Shown: positions 8,971 to 17,028 of the stretch, one piece after another
Position numbering within the stretch: the first letter of the stretch is position 1
Layout of the letters: the number at the start of each line of letters is the position of its first letter
DNA from: CAVZYN01 sp963779515
Lineage (GTDB): Bacteria; Pseudomonadota; Alphaproteobacteria; Rhizobiales; Hyphomicrobiaceae
Direction of reading: 5' to 3'
Assembly (NCBI GenBank): GCA_963779515.1
Contig: CAVZYN010000018.1
Coordinates: 1-64,000, forward strand
Length of the DNA stretch: 64,000 bases
Position numbers and translations under genes: made by a program
Notes under the pieces: model-generated
Database searches by the model: none
What the model was told of the DNA's origin: nothing
What the model saw: the letters and a program-made list of their open reading frames with translations, nothing else

Positions 8971-10035
8971 TCAGATTTTGGCGCGGCAGAACGCGTCGAT
9001 CGCGCTCAACATCGGCTTTGGCTTGAAATCGGCGTCGAGAGGCAGCGGGCGATTAGGTAGGCCATCCTTGCGCTTGAACCACGTCGGGACCCACGTGTAG
9101 CGATCGGAAAGCCCCCACGTCAGCACGGCCTCGGGCCGCGCAACGGCAAACACCGCGCCGAGAAAGTCACGCACGCGCCGGGCGCAAATCTCGTCGCGCT
9201 CGCCAATCGCCGCTGGCAGTTTATCGTCCGTGACGTCGAGTTCCGTGATGAGCACCTTCAGTCCCATGGCTGTCACGTCTTCGACGAATTTTGAAACACC
9301 CGCTTGGTCGACCGCGAGTTCTCCGCGCAAATGCCCTTGCAGCCCAATAGCCTGAATCGGAACGCCTTGATCCTTCAGGCGCCTGATCATGCCGATGTAG
9401 GCCGCGCGCTTGTTGCGATCCTCGGCCGTCGCCGCCTCGATCCCATACTCGTTGATGACGAGCTCGACATTGGGGTCCGCCCGGCGCGCGGCCTCGAATG
9501 CGATGCGGATATATTTCTCGCCCAGATGCTGGAACCAGATCGACGGCCGATGATCCGTCGCCAACTTTGCCTTTTCGGCCACCGGCTCGTTGACGACGTC
9601 CCAACTGTGGATGATGCCTTTGTAGCGCGAAACGACCTTCTCGATATGCGTGACGAGTTCGCGCTCGGCGTCCGCCGCACTGGAAATCGCTTTTGTCCAC
9701 GCGGGGAGCGCCTCATACCAGCACAACGTGTGACCGCGCACGGCGAGGCCGCGCTCGCGGGCAAAAGTTACGATCGTGTCCGCATCGTCGAACTTGTATT
9801 CGGCCCGTGACGGCCGCAGGATATCCCACTTGAGCGCGCCTTCGGGCACCACCTGTTTGCAGTATCCGGCGAGCGCGGCTTTGTAAGGTGGATCGGCGAT
9901 CAATCGGTCAGCACGCACGCAAGCGCCGAATGGCACGGCAGGTGTTGCGGCACGCGCGGGATGCGCAAAGCTTCCCGCAAACGCGGCCGATGACAGAGCG
10001 AGCGCTTGGTTCAAGATCTCTCTGCGAGACGGCAT
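8971..10035 (-). CDS. Endo-1,4-beta-xylanase, glycoside hydrolase family 10
   Basis: A 354-residue GH10 enzyme. The acid/base glutamate lies in IHSWDVVNEPVAEK and the nucleophile in VLITELDVTDDKL; the substrate-site stretches RGHTLCWYEALPAW and AIGLQGHL are also typical. ATG 10035 gives an N-terminus MPSRREILNQALALSSAAFA, an SRRxxL twin-arginine-like signal, so export is likely. An in-frame extension to 10206 contains no conserved sequence and would bury the signal. It would cleave xylan or a similar beta-1,4-linked glycan in the periplasm or outside. Same strand as the flippase downstream, so possibly one transcript. Confidence 0.9.
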   Translation of the reverse strand: MPSRREILNQALALSSAAFAGSFAHPARAATPAVPFGACVRADRLIADPPYKAALAGYCKQVVPEGALKWDILRPSRAEYKFDDADTIVTFARERGLAVRGHTLCWYEALPAWTKAISSAADAERELVTHIEKVVSRYKGIIHSWDVVNEPVAEKAKLATDHRPSIWFQHLGEKYIRIAFEAARRADPNVELVINEYGIEAATAEDRNKRAAYIGMIRRLKDQGVPIQAIGLQGHLRGELAVDQAGVSKFVEDVTAMGLKVLITELDVTDDKLPAAIGERDEICARRVRDFLGAVFAVARPEAVLTWGLSDRYTWVPTWFKRKDGLPNRPLPLDADFKPKPMLSAIDAFCRAKI

Positions 10036-10318
10036 GTCTTCAAGTCCAATCTGTTCGCTCAGCAATTGGGTGTTCTGGCATTGCCGAAATACGTTGTGAG
10101 GAGAGCACCCCATGTCGCAATCATGGCTTATGCAAGAAGTGTGAGTTCTGAGTAACCCTTTGCCGAGCTTTGTTTGGTTTTGGAGCCTCCGACATAGTAC
10201 GCGCACGCTGTAAAGTCATCGCCAGTCGCATGTGGTATGCAGAACCCTGGCCGCTAAATCGACTATCTTGCCGCCAAGGCGTGTTAATCAGCGGAACTCC
10301 AGAGGGTTTGAAACGACC

Positions 10319-11098
10319 ATGTCGAAGAGTTCGTTGATGGCGGCGGCCTACGTCGAGGTGCAAAGCCGTTTCGGCTTCAAGCCGGATGTGACGCGTCGGA
10401 TGAACGCATTGCTGCGCCGGCCCTCCGAAGTCGATTTTGTCGCGCTGAAGCGCTTCCGTCCAGCATCCGGCACCGTGATAGTCGACATTGGCGCCAACCG
10501 AGGCGAGTCGATCGCAGCCGTGAGGCTGTTTCACCCGGATGTGACGATCGTCGCCTTTGAGCCCAATCCCATCCTCGGCGAGCGGCTCGCGGCGCGCTTC
10601 AAGAACGATCGCGCACTCGAGCTCAATCATTGCGGCCTCGGCGCCAAGGACGGCGCATTTGAACTCTATGTGCCCTACTACAAGGGCGTACCATTTGATG
10701 GTCTGGCCTCATTTCATCGCGAGGAGGCCGCAAATTGGCTCAATGCCGAGCGCCTGTACGGGTTCAAGGCTCAGCACCAGTCGATCGAGAAATTTGTCTG
10801 TCAGGTGCGGCGTCTCGATTCGTTCAATCTGAAACCGTCGTTCGTAAAGATCGACGTGCAAGGATTCGAGCCGGACGTCATCATCGGCGGACGCGAGACG
10901 ATCGCAACGTATCGGCCGGTGATCCTGATGGAGAACAACCAGCCCGAGAAAGACTCGGCCGGACTGACGGCGCTGGGATATCGTGCCTATTGCTACGAGA
11001 ACGGCCGCTTGCACCCGAACCGGTTCGGCCAGTTGAATACGTTTTACATTCACGGTGAACAAGAGTCCGGCTTCGACCCTGGAATTTTCGCTGCCTAG
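10319..11098 (+). CDS. FkbM-family SAM-dependent methyltransferase
   Basis: A 259-residue protein. The SAM-binding motif I is VIVDIGANRGESIAAV, followed by IVAFEPNP (motif II) and SFVKIDVQGFEPDVI, all typical of FkbM methyltransferases, which often O-methylate sugars of surface glycans. ATG 10319 follows AGAGGG by about 12 bases and begins MSKSSLMAAAYVEV. It diverges from the xylanase across a 283-base gap that must hold both promoters. The acceptor is unknown. Confidence 0.85.
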   Translation: MSKSSLMAAAYVEVQSRFGFKPDVTRRMNALLRRPSEVDFVALKRFRPASGTVIVDIGANRGESIAAVRLFHPDVTIVAFEPNPILGERLAARFKNDRALELNHCGLGAKDGAFELYVPYYKGVPFDGLASFHREEAANWLNAERLYGFKAQHQSIEKFVCQVRRLDSFNLKPSFVKIDVQGFEPDVIIGGRETIATYRPVILMENNQPEKDSAGLTALGYRAYCYENGRLHPNRFGQLNTFYIHGEQESGFDPGIFAA

Positions 11099-11227
11099 AT
11101 CCAATTCCGCCGGATCGCCATACCACTTGCACATTGTGACGATTAGTCCGAAAAGCGGCGTTGACTGTTAGGCCCGGTTCGGGCCCTTGTCCGCGCGCTC
11201 AGTCGGACGTCCAACAGGCAAGAGATC

Positions 11228-14182
11228 ATGGCCCGAGAGAAGCTCAATCAGGCGTTTGCGCAGTCGTCTTTTCTGCATGGCGCGAATGCCGCCTACATCG
11301 AAGAGATGCAGCTTCAATACGAACAAAATCCGGGCGCGGTCCCCGAGCAGTGGCGCCAATTTTTTCAATCTATACAAGACGATAGCAATGGCGCCCGGCG
11401 TGGCGACCAAGGCCCGTCCTGGGGCGGCAGTCTCGACCGCCTGGACGACAACAAGGAGCTGCTTGGGGCCCTGACCGGCGACTACGGCGCGACGGAACGC
11501 GAGATCCGCGAGAAAATCCAGACCCGCGCCCAGATCGGTGGGTTCGACTTGAGCCCCGTTGCTTCTTTTCGCGCAACGCAGGATTCGATCCGCGCCTTGA
11601 TGCTGATCCGTGCCTATCGCGTGATGGGCCATCTTGTCGCTGACCTCGACCCCCTCGGCCTTACCGACCGCAAGGTCCACAAGGAACTGCGGCCGGAAAC
11701 ATACGGGTTCACAGACGCCGATCTCGATCGCCCGATCTTCATCGACAAGGTGCTCGGCCTCGAGATGGCGACTGTGCGCCAGATCCTGAAGGTCCTGAAG
11801 CGCACCTATTGCCGCCACATCGGCGTCGAGTTTATGCACATCACCTCGCCGCTGCAGAAAGCTTGGATTCAGGAGCGCATCGAAGGTCCCGACAAGGACA
11901 TCGTGTTCACGCCAGAAGGCAAGAAGGCGATCCTCAACAAGCTGATCGAAGGGGAGAGTTTCGAGAAGTTCTCTGACGTGAAATACACCGGCACGAAGCG
12001 GTTCGGTCTCGAAGGGGCCGAGTCGATGGTGCCGGCGCTGGAGCAGATCATCAAACGCGGCGGCCAGCTTGGCGTCAAAGAGATCGTCATCGGCATGGCG
12101 CACCGTGGCCGCCTCAACGTGCTGGCCCAGGTGATGGCAAAGCCCCATCGCGCGATCTTCAACGAGTTCAAGGGCGGCTCCTTCAAACCCGACGATGTCG
12201 AAGGCTCCGGCGACGTCAAATACCACCTCGGCGCCTCGTCGGATCGCGAGTTCGACGGCAACAAAGTGCATCTGTCGCTGACCGCCAACCCGTCGCATCT
12301 CGAGATCGTCGATCCGGTCGTGCTCGGCAAAGTCCGCGCGAAGCAGGATCAGCACGGCTGCAAGCCGGACGATCGGCGTGCGGTGCTGCCGCTGCTGATC
12401 CACGGCGATGCGGCGTTCGCCGGGCAAGGCGTGGTGGCCGAATGTCTCGGCCTTTCGGGCCTCAAGGGGCATCGCACCGGCGGCTCGATCCACTTCGTCA
12501 TCAACAATCAGATCGGCTTCACGACCAACCCGAAATTCTCGCGCTCCTCGCCCTACTGCACGGACGTCGCGAAGATGGTCGAGGCGCCGATTTTCCATGT
12601 CAACGGCGACAATCCGGAAGCCGTGGTGCATGTCGCCAAGATCGCGACTGAGTACCGCATGCGGTTCCAGAAACCGGTCGTGATCGACATGATTTGCTAT
12701 CGCCGCCATGGCCACAACGAAAGCGACGAACCAGCGTTCACGCAGCCGATCATGTATCGCGCGATCAAAGCGCATCCCACAACGGTATCGCTCTATTCGA
12801 AGAAGCTGGTCGAGGATGGCACGATGGACCAGGCCGGCATCGATGCGATGCAGGCGCAGTTCCGCGCCAAGCTCGACATCGAACTGGCCGCCGCCGAGGG
12901 CTACAAGCCCAACAAGGCCGACTGGCTCGACGGCCGCTGGTCCGGCCTCGGCCAAGAAGACGATGAGGCCCGGCGCGGCAATACGGGCGTCGACATCAAT
13001 GTTTTGAAGGACGTCGGCCGCCGCTTGACCACTGCACCGGTCGATTTCACGCCGCACAAGACCATCGGCCGTCTGCTTGAGCGCCGCCGCGATATGATCG
13101 AAACTGGCGAAGGTCTCGATTGGGCTATGGCCGAGCACTTGGCGTTCGGCACGCTCGTGCGCGAGCAGATTCCAGTGCGTCTTTCGGGTCAGGACTGCGA
13201 GCGTGGCACGTTCTCGCAACGCCACTCCGTTTTGATCGACCAGGAAACCGAGCGCCGCTACACGCCGCTGAAATACGTGTCGCCCGACCAGGCCCGCTTC
13301 GAAGTCATCAACTCGATGCTGTCGGAAGAGGCGGTGCTCGGTTTCGAGTACGGCTATTCGCTCGCTGAGCCCATGGCGCTGACGATGTGGGAGGCGCAGT
13401 TCGGCGACTTCGCCAATGGCGCGCAGGTGATCTTCGACCAGTTCCTCTGCTCCGGTGAACGCAAGTGGTTGCGCATGTCCGGCCTCGTCTGTCTGCTGCC
13501 GCACGGCTACGAAGGCCAAGGCCCCGAGCATTCCTCGGCGCGCCTCGAGCGCTTCTTGCAGTCCTCTGCGGAAGACAACTGGCAGGTCGCCAACTGCACG
13601 ACACCGGCCAACTACTTCCACATCCTGCGCCGCCAGATCCAGCGCAAGGTGCGCAAGCCGCTGATTCTGATGACACCGAAGTCGCTGCTGCGGCACAAGC
13701 GCGTCATTTCGCGGCTCGACGAACTCGGTCCCGGCACCAGCTTCCATCGCGTGTTGTGGGACGATGCGCAGATCCTCAAGAACGAGAAGATCAAGCTTAA
13801 GCCCGACGATCAGATTCGCCGCGTGGTGCTCTGCTCCGGCAAGGTCTATTACGAGCTATACGACGCGCGCGAAGCCGCAGGCCTCAATGATGTTTACATA
13901 ATGCGGGTCGAGCAGTTGTACCCGTTCCCCGGCCGCGCGCTCGCCGCAGAACTTGCGCGATTCACTAGCGCCGATGTCGTCTGGTGCCAGGAAGAGCCGC
14001 GCAACATGGGCGCCTGGAGCTACATCGAACCCAATCTCGAATGGGCCCTGCATCAGGCCAGCATGAAGGTGCGCCGCGCCGCCTACGCCGGCCGCCACGC
14101 TTCGGCATCGACCGCCACCGGCCAAGCAAGCCGCCATTTGGCCGAGCAGAAGGCACTCATTGAGCAAGCTTTGAAGAGCTAG
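11228..14182 (+). CDS. sucA: 2-oxoglutarate dehydrogenase E1 component
   Basis: A 984-residue thiamine-diphosphate enzyme of the TCA cycle that decarboxylates 2-oxoglutarate and transfers the succinyl group to the lipoyl domain of E2. The N-terminal SucB-binding region (SSFLHGANAAYIEEM) is present; the central E1 domain has IGMAHRGRLNVLAQVM and the ThDP/Mg segment GDAAFAGQGVVAE near residue 392 followed by FVINNQIGFTTNP. Length and order are normal for SucA. It is followed by sucB after 48 bases. sucC/sucD are not directly upstream; the closest TCA gene is sucD 3.7 kb away. Confidence 0.97.
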   Translation: MAREKLNQAFAQSSFLHGANAAYIEEMQLQYEQNPGAVPEQWRQFFQSIQDDSNGARRGDQGPSWGGSLDRLDDNKELLGALTGDYGATEREIREKIQTRAQIGGFDLSPVASFRATQDSIRALMLIRAYRVMGHLVADLDPLGLTDRKVHKELRPETYGFTDADLDRPIFIDKVLGLEMATVRQILKVLKRTYCRHIGVEFMHITSPLQKAWIQERIEGPDKDIVFTPEGKKAILNKLIEGESFEKFSDVKYTGTKRFGLEGAESMVPALEQIIKRGGQLGVKEIVIGMAHRGRLNVLAQVMAKPHRAIFNEFKGGSFKPDDVEGSGDVKYHLGASSDREFDGNKVHLSLTANPSHLEIVDPVVLGKVRAKQDQHGCKPDDRRAVLPLLIHGDAAFAGQGVVAECLGLSGLKGHRTGGSIHFVINNQIGFTTNPKFSRSSPYCTDVAKMVEAPIFHVNGDNPEAVVHVAKIATEYRMRFQKPVVIDMICYRRHGHNESDEPAFTQPIMYRAIKAHPTTVSLYSKKLVEDGTMDQAGIDAMQAQFRAKLDIELAAAEGYKPNKADWLDGRWSGLGQEDDEARRGNTGVDINVLKDVGRRLTTAPVDFTPHKTIGRLLERRRDMIETGEGLDWAMAEHLAFGTLVREQIPVRLSGQDCERGTFSQRHSVLIDQETERRYTPLKYVSPDQARFEVINSMLSEEAVLGFEYGYSLAEPMALTMWEAQFGDFANGAQVIFDQFLCSGERKWLRMSGLVCLLPHGYEGQGPEHSSARLERFLQSSAEDNWQVANCTTPANYFHILRRQIQRKVRKPLILMTPKSLLRHKRVISRLDELGPGTSFHRVLWDDAQILKNEKIKLKPDDQIRRVVLCSGKVYYELYDAREAAGLNDVYIMRVEQLYPFPGRALAAELARFTSADVVWCQEEPRNMGAWSYIEPNLEWALHQASMKVRRAAYAGRHASASTATGQASRHLAEQKALIEQALKS

Positions 14183-14230
14183 AACCAACAGCCGCGCCCG
14201 CGTGCGAACGGTAGCAACGAGAGACGAGAC

Positions 14231-15550
14231 ATGACGATCGAAATCAAGGTTCCGGCACTGGGTGAATCCGTGACGGAGGCAACAGTCGGCAAATGGTTCA
14301 AGAACGCCGGCGACACCATCAAGATCGATGAACCCCTCGTTGAACTCGAGACCGACAAAGTCACCGTCGAAGTCCCGGCCCCTGCCGCCGGCGTGCTTGG
14401 TTCGATCCGCGCCAACGCCGGGGACACGATTGCCGTCGGCGCCGTTCTCGGTGTCATCAAGGACGGAGCCGCCTCCGGCGCCTCCAAACTCGTGATCGAG
14501 GAAGAAGACGATGCGCTCGTCACGATCGTGCGATCCCCGGCCATGACCGCCGCGACCGGCATGCCGCCGGCCCCCGCCGCCCGCAAGCTGATGGAAGAGA
14601 AGGGCCTCTCCGCCGCCGATGTCGCAGGCTCCGGCCGCCGCGGTCAGGTCCTTAAGGAAGACGTTATCGGCGAAGACGTCGTGGTCGTGAAGCGACCTGC
14701 ATCAGCGCCGATCGCTGCGCCCGCGGCGACCGCTCCCGCCGCGCCGAAGCCAGCGCCGGCCCCGGCCGCGACGCCCGCCGTCTATGCCGCGCCGCCGGCG
14801 CCCGCCGCCGCGCAGGCCCAGCTCCGCGTGCCCTCGATCGGCGACGACGCCACTCGCGAAGAGCGCGTGAAGATGACGCGTTTGCGCCAGACGATCGCCC
14901 GTCGCCTGAAGGACGCGCAGAACAACGCCGCCATGCTGACGACCTTCAACGACGTCGACATGACCGCCGTCATGAAGTTGCGCAACGACTACAAGGAACT
15001 GTTCGAGAAGCGTCACGGCACCAAGCTCGGCTTCATGGGCTTCTTCGTCAAAGCCTGCATCCAAGCGTTGCGTGAAATTCCGGCCGTCAACGCGGAGATT
15101 GACGGTGCCGACGTGATCTACAAGAATTACTATCACATCGGCGTCGCCGTCGGCACCGACAAGGGCCTCGTCGTCCCCGTTGTCCGCGAAGCCGATCACC
15201 TGAATCTTGCCGAGATCGAAAAGCGCATCGCCGAGTTCGGCCGCCGCGCCCGTGACGGCAAGCTCGGCATCGAAGACATGCAAGGCGGCACGTTCACGAT
15301 CTCGAACGGCGGCGTCTACGGCTCGATGATGTCGACGCCGATCCTCAACGCGCCGCAGTCGGGCATCCTCGGCATGCATCGCATCGAGGAGCGCCCGGTA
15401 GCGCGCAATGGCCAAGTCGTTATTCGCCCGATGATGTATCTGGCGTTGAGCTACGATCACCGCATTGTCGATGGCAAGGACGCGGTCACGTTCCTCGTTC
15501 GCGTCAAGGAATGCCTCGAGGATCCGCAGCGGTTCGTGCTGGAACTCTGA
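14231..15550 (+). CDS. sucB: Dihydrolipoyllysine succinyltransferase, E2 of 2-oxoglutarate dehydrogenase
   Basis: A 439-residue E2. The lipoyl domain (1-78) carries the modified lysine at residue 43 in LETDKVTVEV. An Ala/Pro-rich linker leads to the E1/E3-binding domain ARKLMEEKGLSAADVAGSG (about 117-145). A second Ala/Pro linker precedes the catalytic domain, which ends with SYDHRIVDGKDA, His410 being the catalytic residue. ATG 14231 follows a GAGACGAG stretch. Co-transcribed with sucA. No lpdA follows, so E3 must be encoded elsewhere. Confidence 0.97.
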   Translation: MTIEIKVPALGESVTEATVGKWFKNAGDTIKIDEPLVELETDKVTVEVPAPAAGVLGSIRANAGDTIAVGAVLGVIKDGAASGASKLVIEEEDDALVTIVRSPAMTAATGMPPAPAARKLMEEKGLSAADVAGSGRRGQVLKEDVIGEDVVVVKRPASAPIAAPAATAPAAPKPAPAPAATPAVYAAPPAPAAAQAQLRVPSIGDDATREERVKMTRLRQTIARRLKDAQNNAAMLTTFNDVDMTAVMKLRNDYKELFEKRHGTKLGFMGFFVKACIQALREIPAVNAEIDGADVIYKNYYHIGVAVGTDKGLVVPVVREADHLNLAEIEKRIAEFGRRARDGKLGIEDMQGGTFTISNGGVYGSMMSTPILNAPQSGILGMHRIEERPVARNGQVVIRPMMYLALSYDHRIVDGKDAVTFLVRVKECLEDPQRFVLEL

Positions 15551-15551
15551 G

Positions 15552-15587
15552 CAAAAAAATGCCCTCGGGTCATTGAGACCAGAGGGC
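15552..15587 (-). terminator. Rho-independent terminator for the minus strand (dinB side)
   Basis: The hairpin GCCCTC-g-GGTC / ATTGA / GACC-a-GAGGGC (15561-15587) is followed, reading the minus strand, by seven Ts (AAAAAAA at 15553-15559 on plus). It therefore best terminates minus-strand transcription coming from dinB. The plus-strand sucAB transcript meets the same hairpin but no T-tract. Confidence 0.7.
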
Positions 15588-15788
15588 GCGCCCGCATATC
15601 TAATTCGCCGCTGACGTTGATCGGGGGGATCGGGGAACCAGCGGTCGTTGAAGTGGCGTGTCGACAACATATGTCTCTCGCGCGCCGCAATCACCTGGTT
15701 ATCCACAGAAAGTGTTTCACAGTTTTGTGACGAACCCGCCGCCCTGCAGGCGGCCCGAACGGCCCGCTTGCCCACGCCGGCTTGGGGT

Positions 15789-16967
15789 TCATGAAAAAAG
15801 ATCAGGCGGATCAGCCTCTTGCGCCGGCACCAGATCCGAAACCCCGATCCCGATCAGCCGATAGGTCGTCCGCCCCGCTTCCCGCACCAGCAACGCCTGC
15901 GCCCGTTCGAATAGCAGATCTGCTTTTTGCGTCGGCGCCCTGAGCTGGCTCGACCGCGTCAGCACACGAAAATCCGTCGTCTTGAGCTTGAGCACCACCG
16001 AGCGCCCCGCAAGTTCTGACCGCACCAGCCGTTCGGCGACGCGCCGGCACATCGGCTCGACCGCCTCGACCAGCGCCGCAAGTTCGCCCGTGTCCCGGCG
16101 AAACGTCGTCTCCGCCGATACACTCTTGGTATCGCGATCAGGCGTCACTTTGCGATCGTCTTCGCCTTGCACGAACTGCGCGAGGCGATAGCCGAACTTC
16201 CCGAACATGCCGATGATCTGACCTTCGGGCAGCCGCTGCAGATCCGCGATGGTCGCGAACCCAAACGCCTCCATGCGCTGTTGCGTCGCTTTGCCAACTC
16301 CGTGGATGCGCGACACCGGCAGCGTGGCAAGATAGGCGCGCGCTTCGGTGCGTCCCAGCACCGAGAACCCGCGCGGCTTGTCGCGATCTGACGCGAGTTT
16401 CGCCAAAAATTTATTGTACGATAGCCCGATCGAGACGGTGATCCCAACTTCACGCTCGATCCGGCTCGCCGCGTCCGCCAGCGCTCGTGCCGGAACATCG
16501 TCGCTGACGCGATGCTCCATCGACAAATCGAGATAGGCCTCGTCCAGCGAAATCGGCTCGATCGAATCCGAGATATCCGCGAAGATCCCGCGGATCTGAT
16601 TGCTGACCGCCTTATACTTCGCCATGTTCGGCGGGATCACGACGGCGTGCGGGCACAGCTCCATCGCCTTGAACATCGGCATCGCCGAACGCAGACCATA
16701 CTTCCGCGCGAGATAGCAGGCCGTTGTGACGACCCCGCGACCGCCTGGATGCCCGACAATCAACGGCTTGTCGATCAGCGATGGATCATCGCGCTTTTCG
16801 ACCGATGCATAGAACGCGTCACAATCGATGTGCGCAATGGTCAGCCCCGCCAGTTCGGGATGTCGCACGGCGCGTGCCGATCCGCAATCCGCGCACACCT
16901 CCATCCCGTCGGGATCAAGCCGGACACAATCGCGGCACAAGGTCCACAGTGCGCCAAATGGGGCCAT
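15789..16967 (-). CDS. dinB: DNA polymerase IV (Y-family translesion polymerase)
   Basis: A 392-residue Y-family polymerase. The first catalytic carboxylate is in HIDCDAFYASVEKRDD and the DE pair in EPISLDEAYLDLS; the steric region GGRGVVTTACYLARKYG and the helix-hairpin-helix part VSRIHGVGKATQQRM follow. The N-terminus has about 45 extra residues with two CxxC pairs (LCRDC and VCADC), a small zinc-ribbon-like extension known in some rhizobial DinB proteins. It performs error-prone bypass of DNA lesions. It is convergent with sucB, with a terminator between them. Confidence 0.92.
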   Translation of the reverse strand: MAPFGALWTLCRDCVRLDPDGMEVCADCGSARAVRHPELAGLTIAHIDCDAFYASVEKRDDPSLIDKPLIVGHPGGRGVVTTACYLARKYGLRSAMPMFKAMELCPHAVVIPPNMAKYKAVSNQIRGIFADISDSIEPISLDEAYLDLSMEHRVSDDVPARALADAASRIEREVGITVSIGLSYNKFLAKLASDRDKPRGFSVLGRTEARAYLATLPVSRIHGVGKATQQRMEAFGFATIADLQRLPEGQIIGMFGKFGYRLAQFVQGEDDRKVTPDRDTKSVSAETTFRRDTGELAALVEAVEPMCRRVAERLVRSELAGRSVVLKLKTTDFRVLTRSSQLRAPTQKADLLFERAQALLVREAGRTTYRLIGIGVSDLVPAQEADPPDLFS

Positions 16968-17028
16968 GCTACTGGTGTCGCCTCAAAGCTTCAGCTATGC
17001 CGGGGGCGCCCGCAGAACACGAGGTAAG

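Noticed and set aside
11140..11200. Terminator between the FkbM gene and sucA
   Set aside because: GGCCC-GGTTC-GGGCC can pair, but the stem is only five bases and has no T-tract.
11168..13747. An 859-codon open frame on the minus strand
   Set aside because: It is exactly antisense to sucA, an intact and certain gene; high GC keeps the opposite strand open. No domain is visible.
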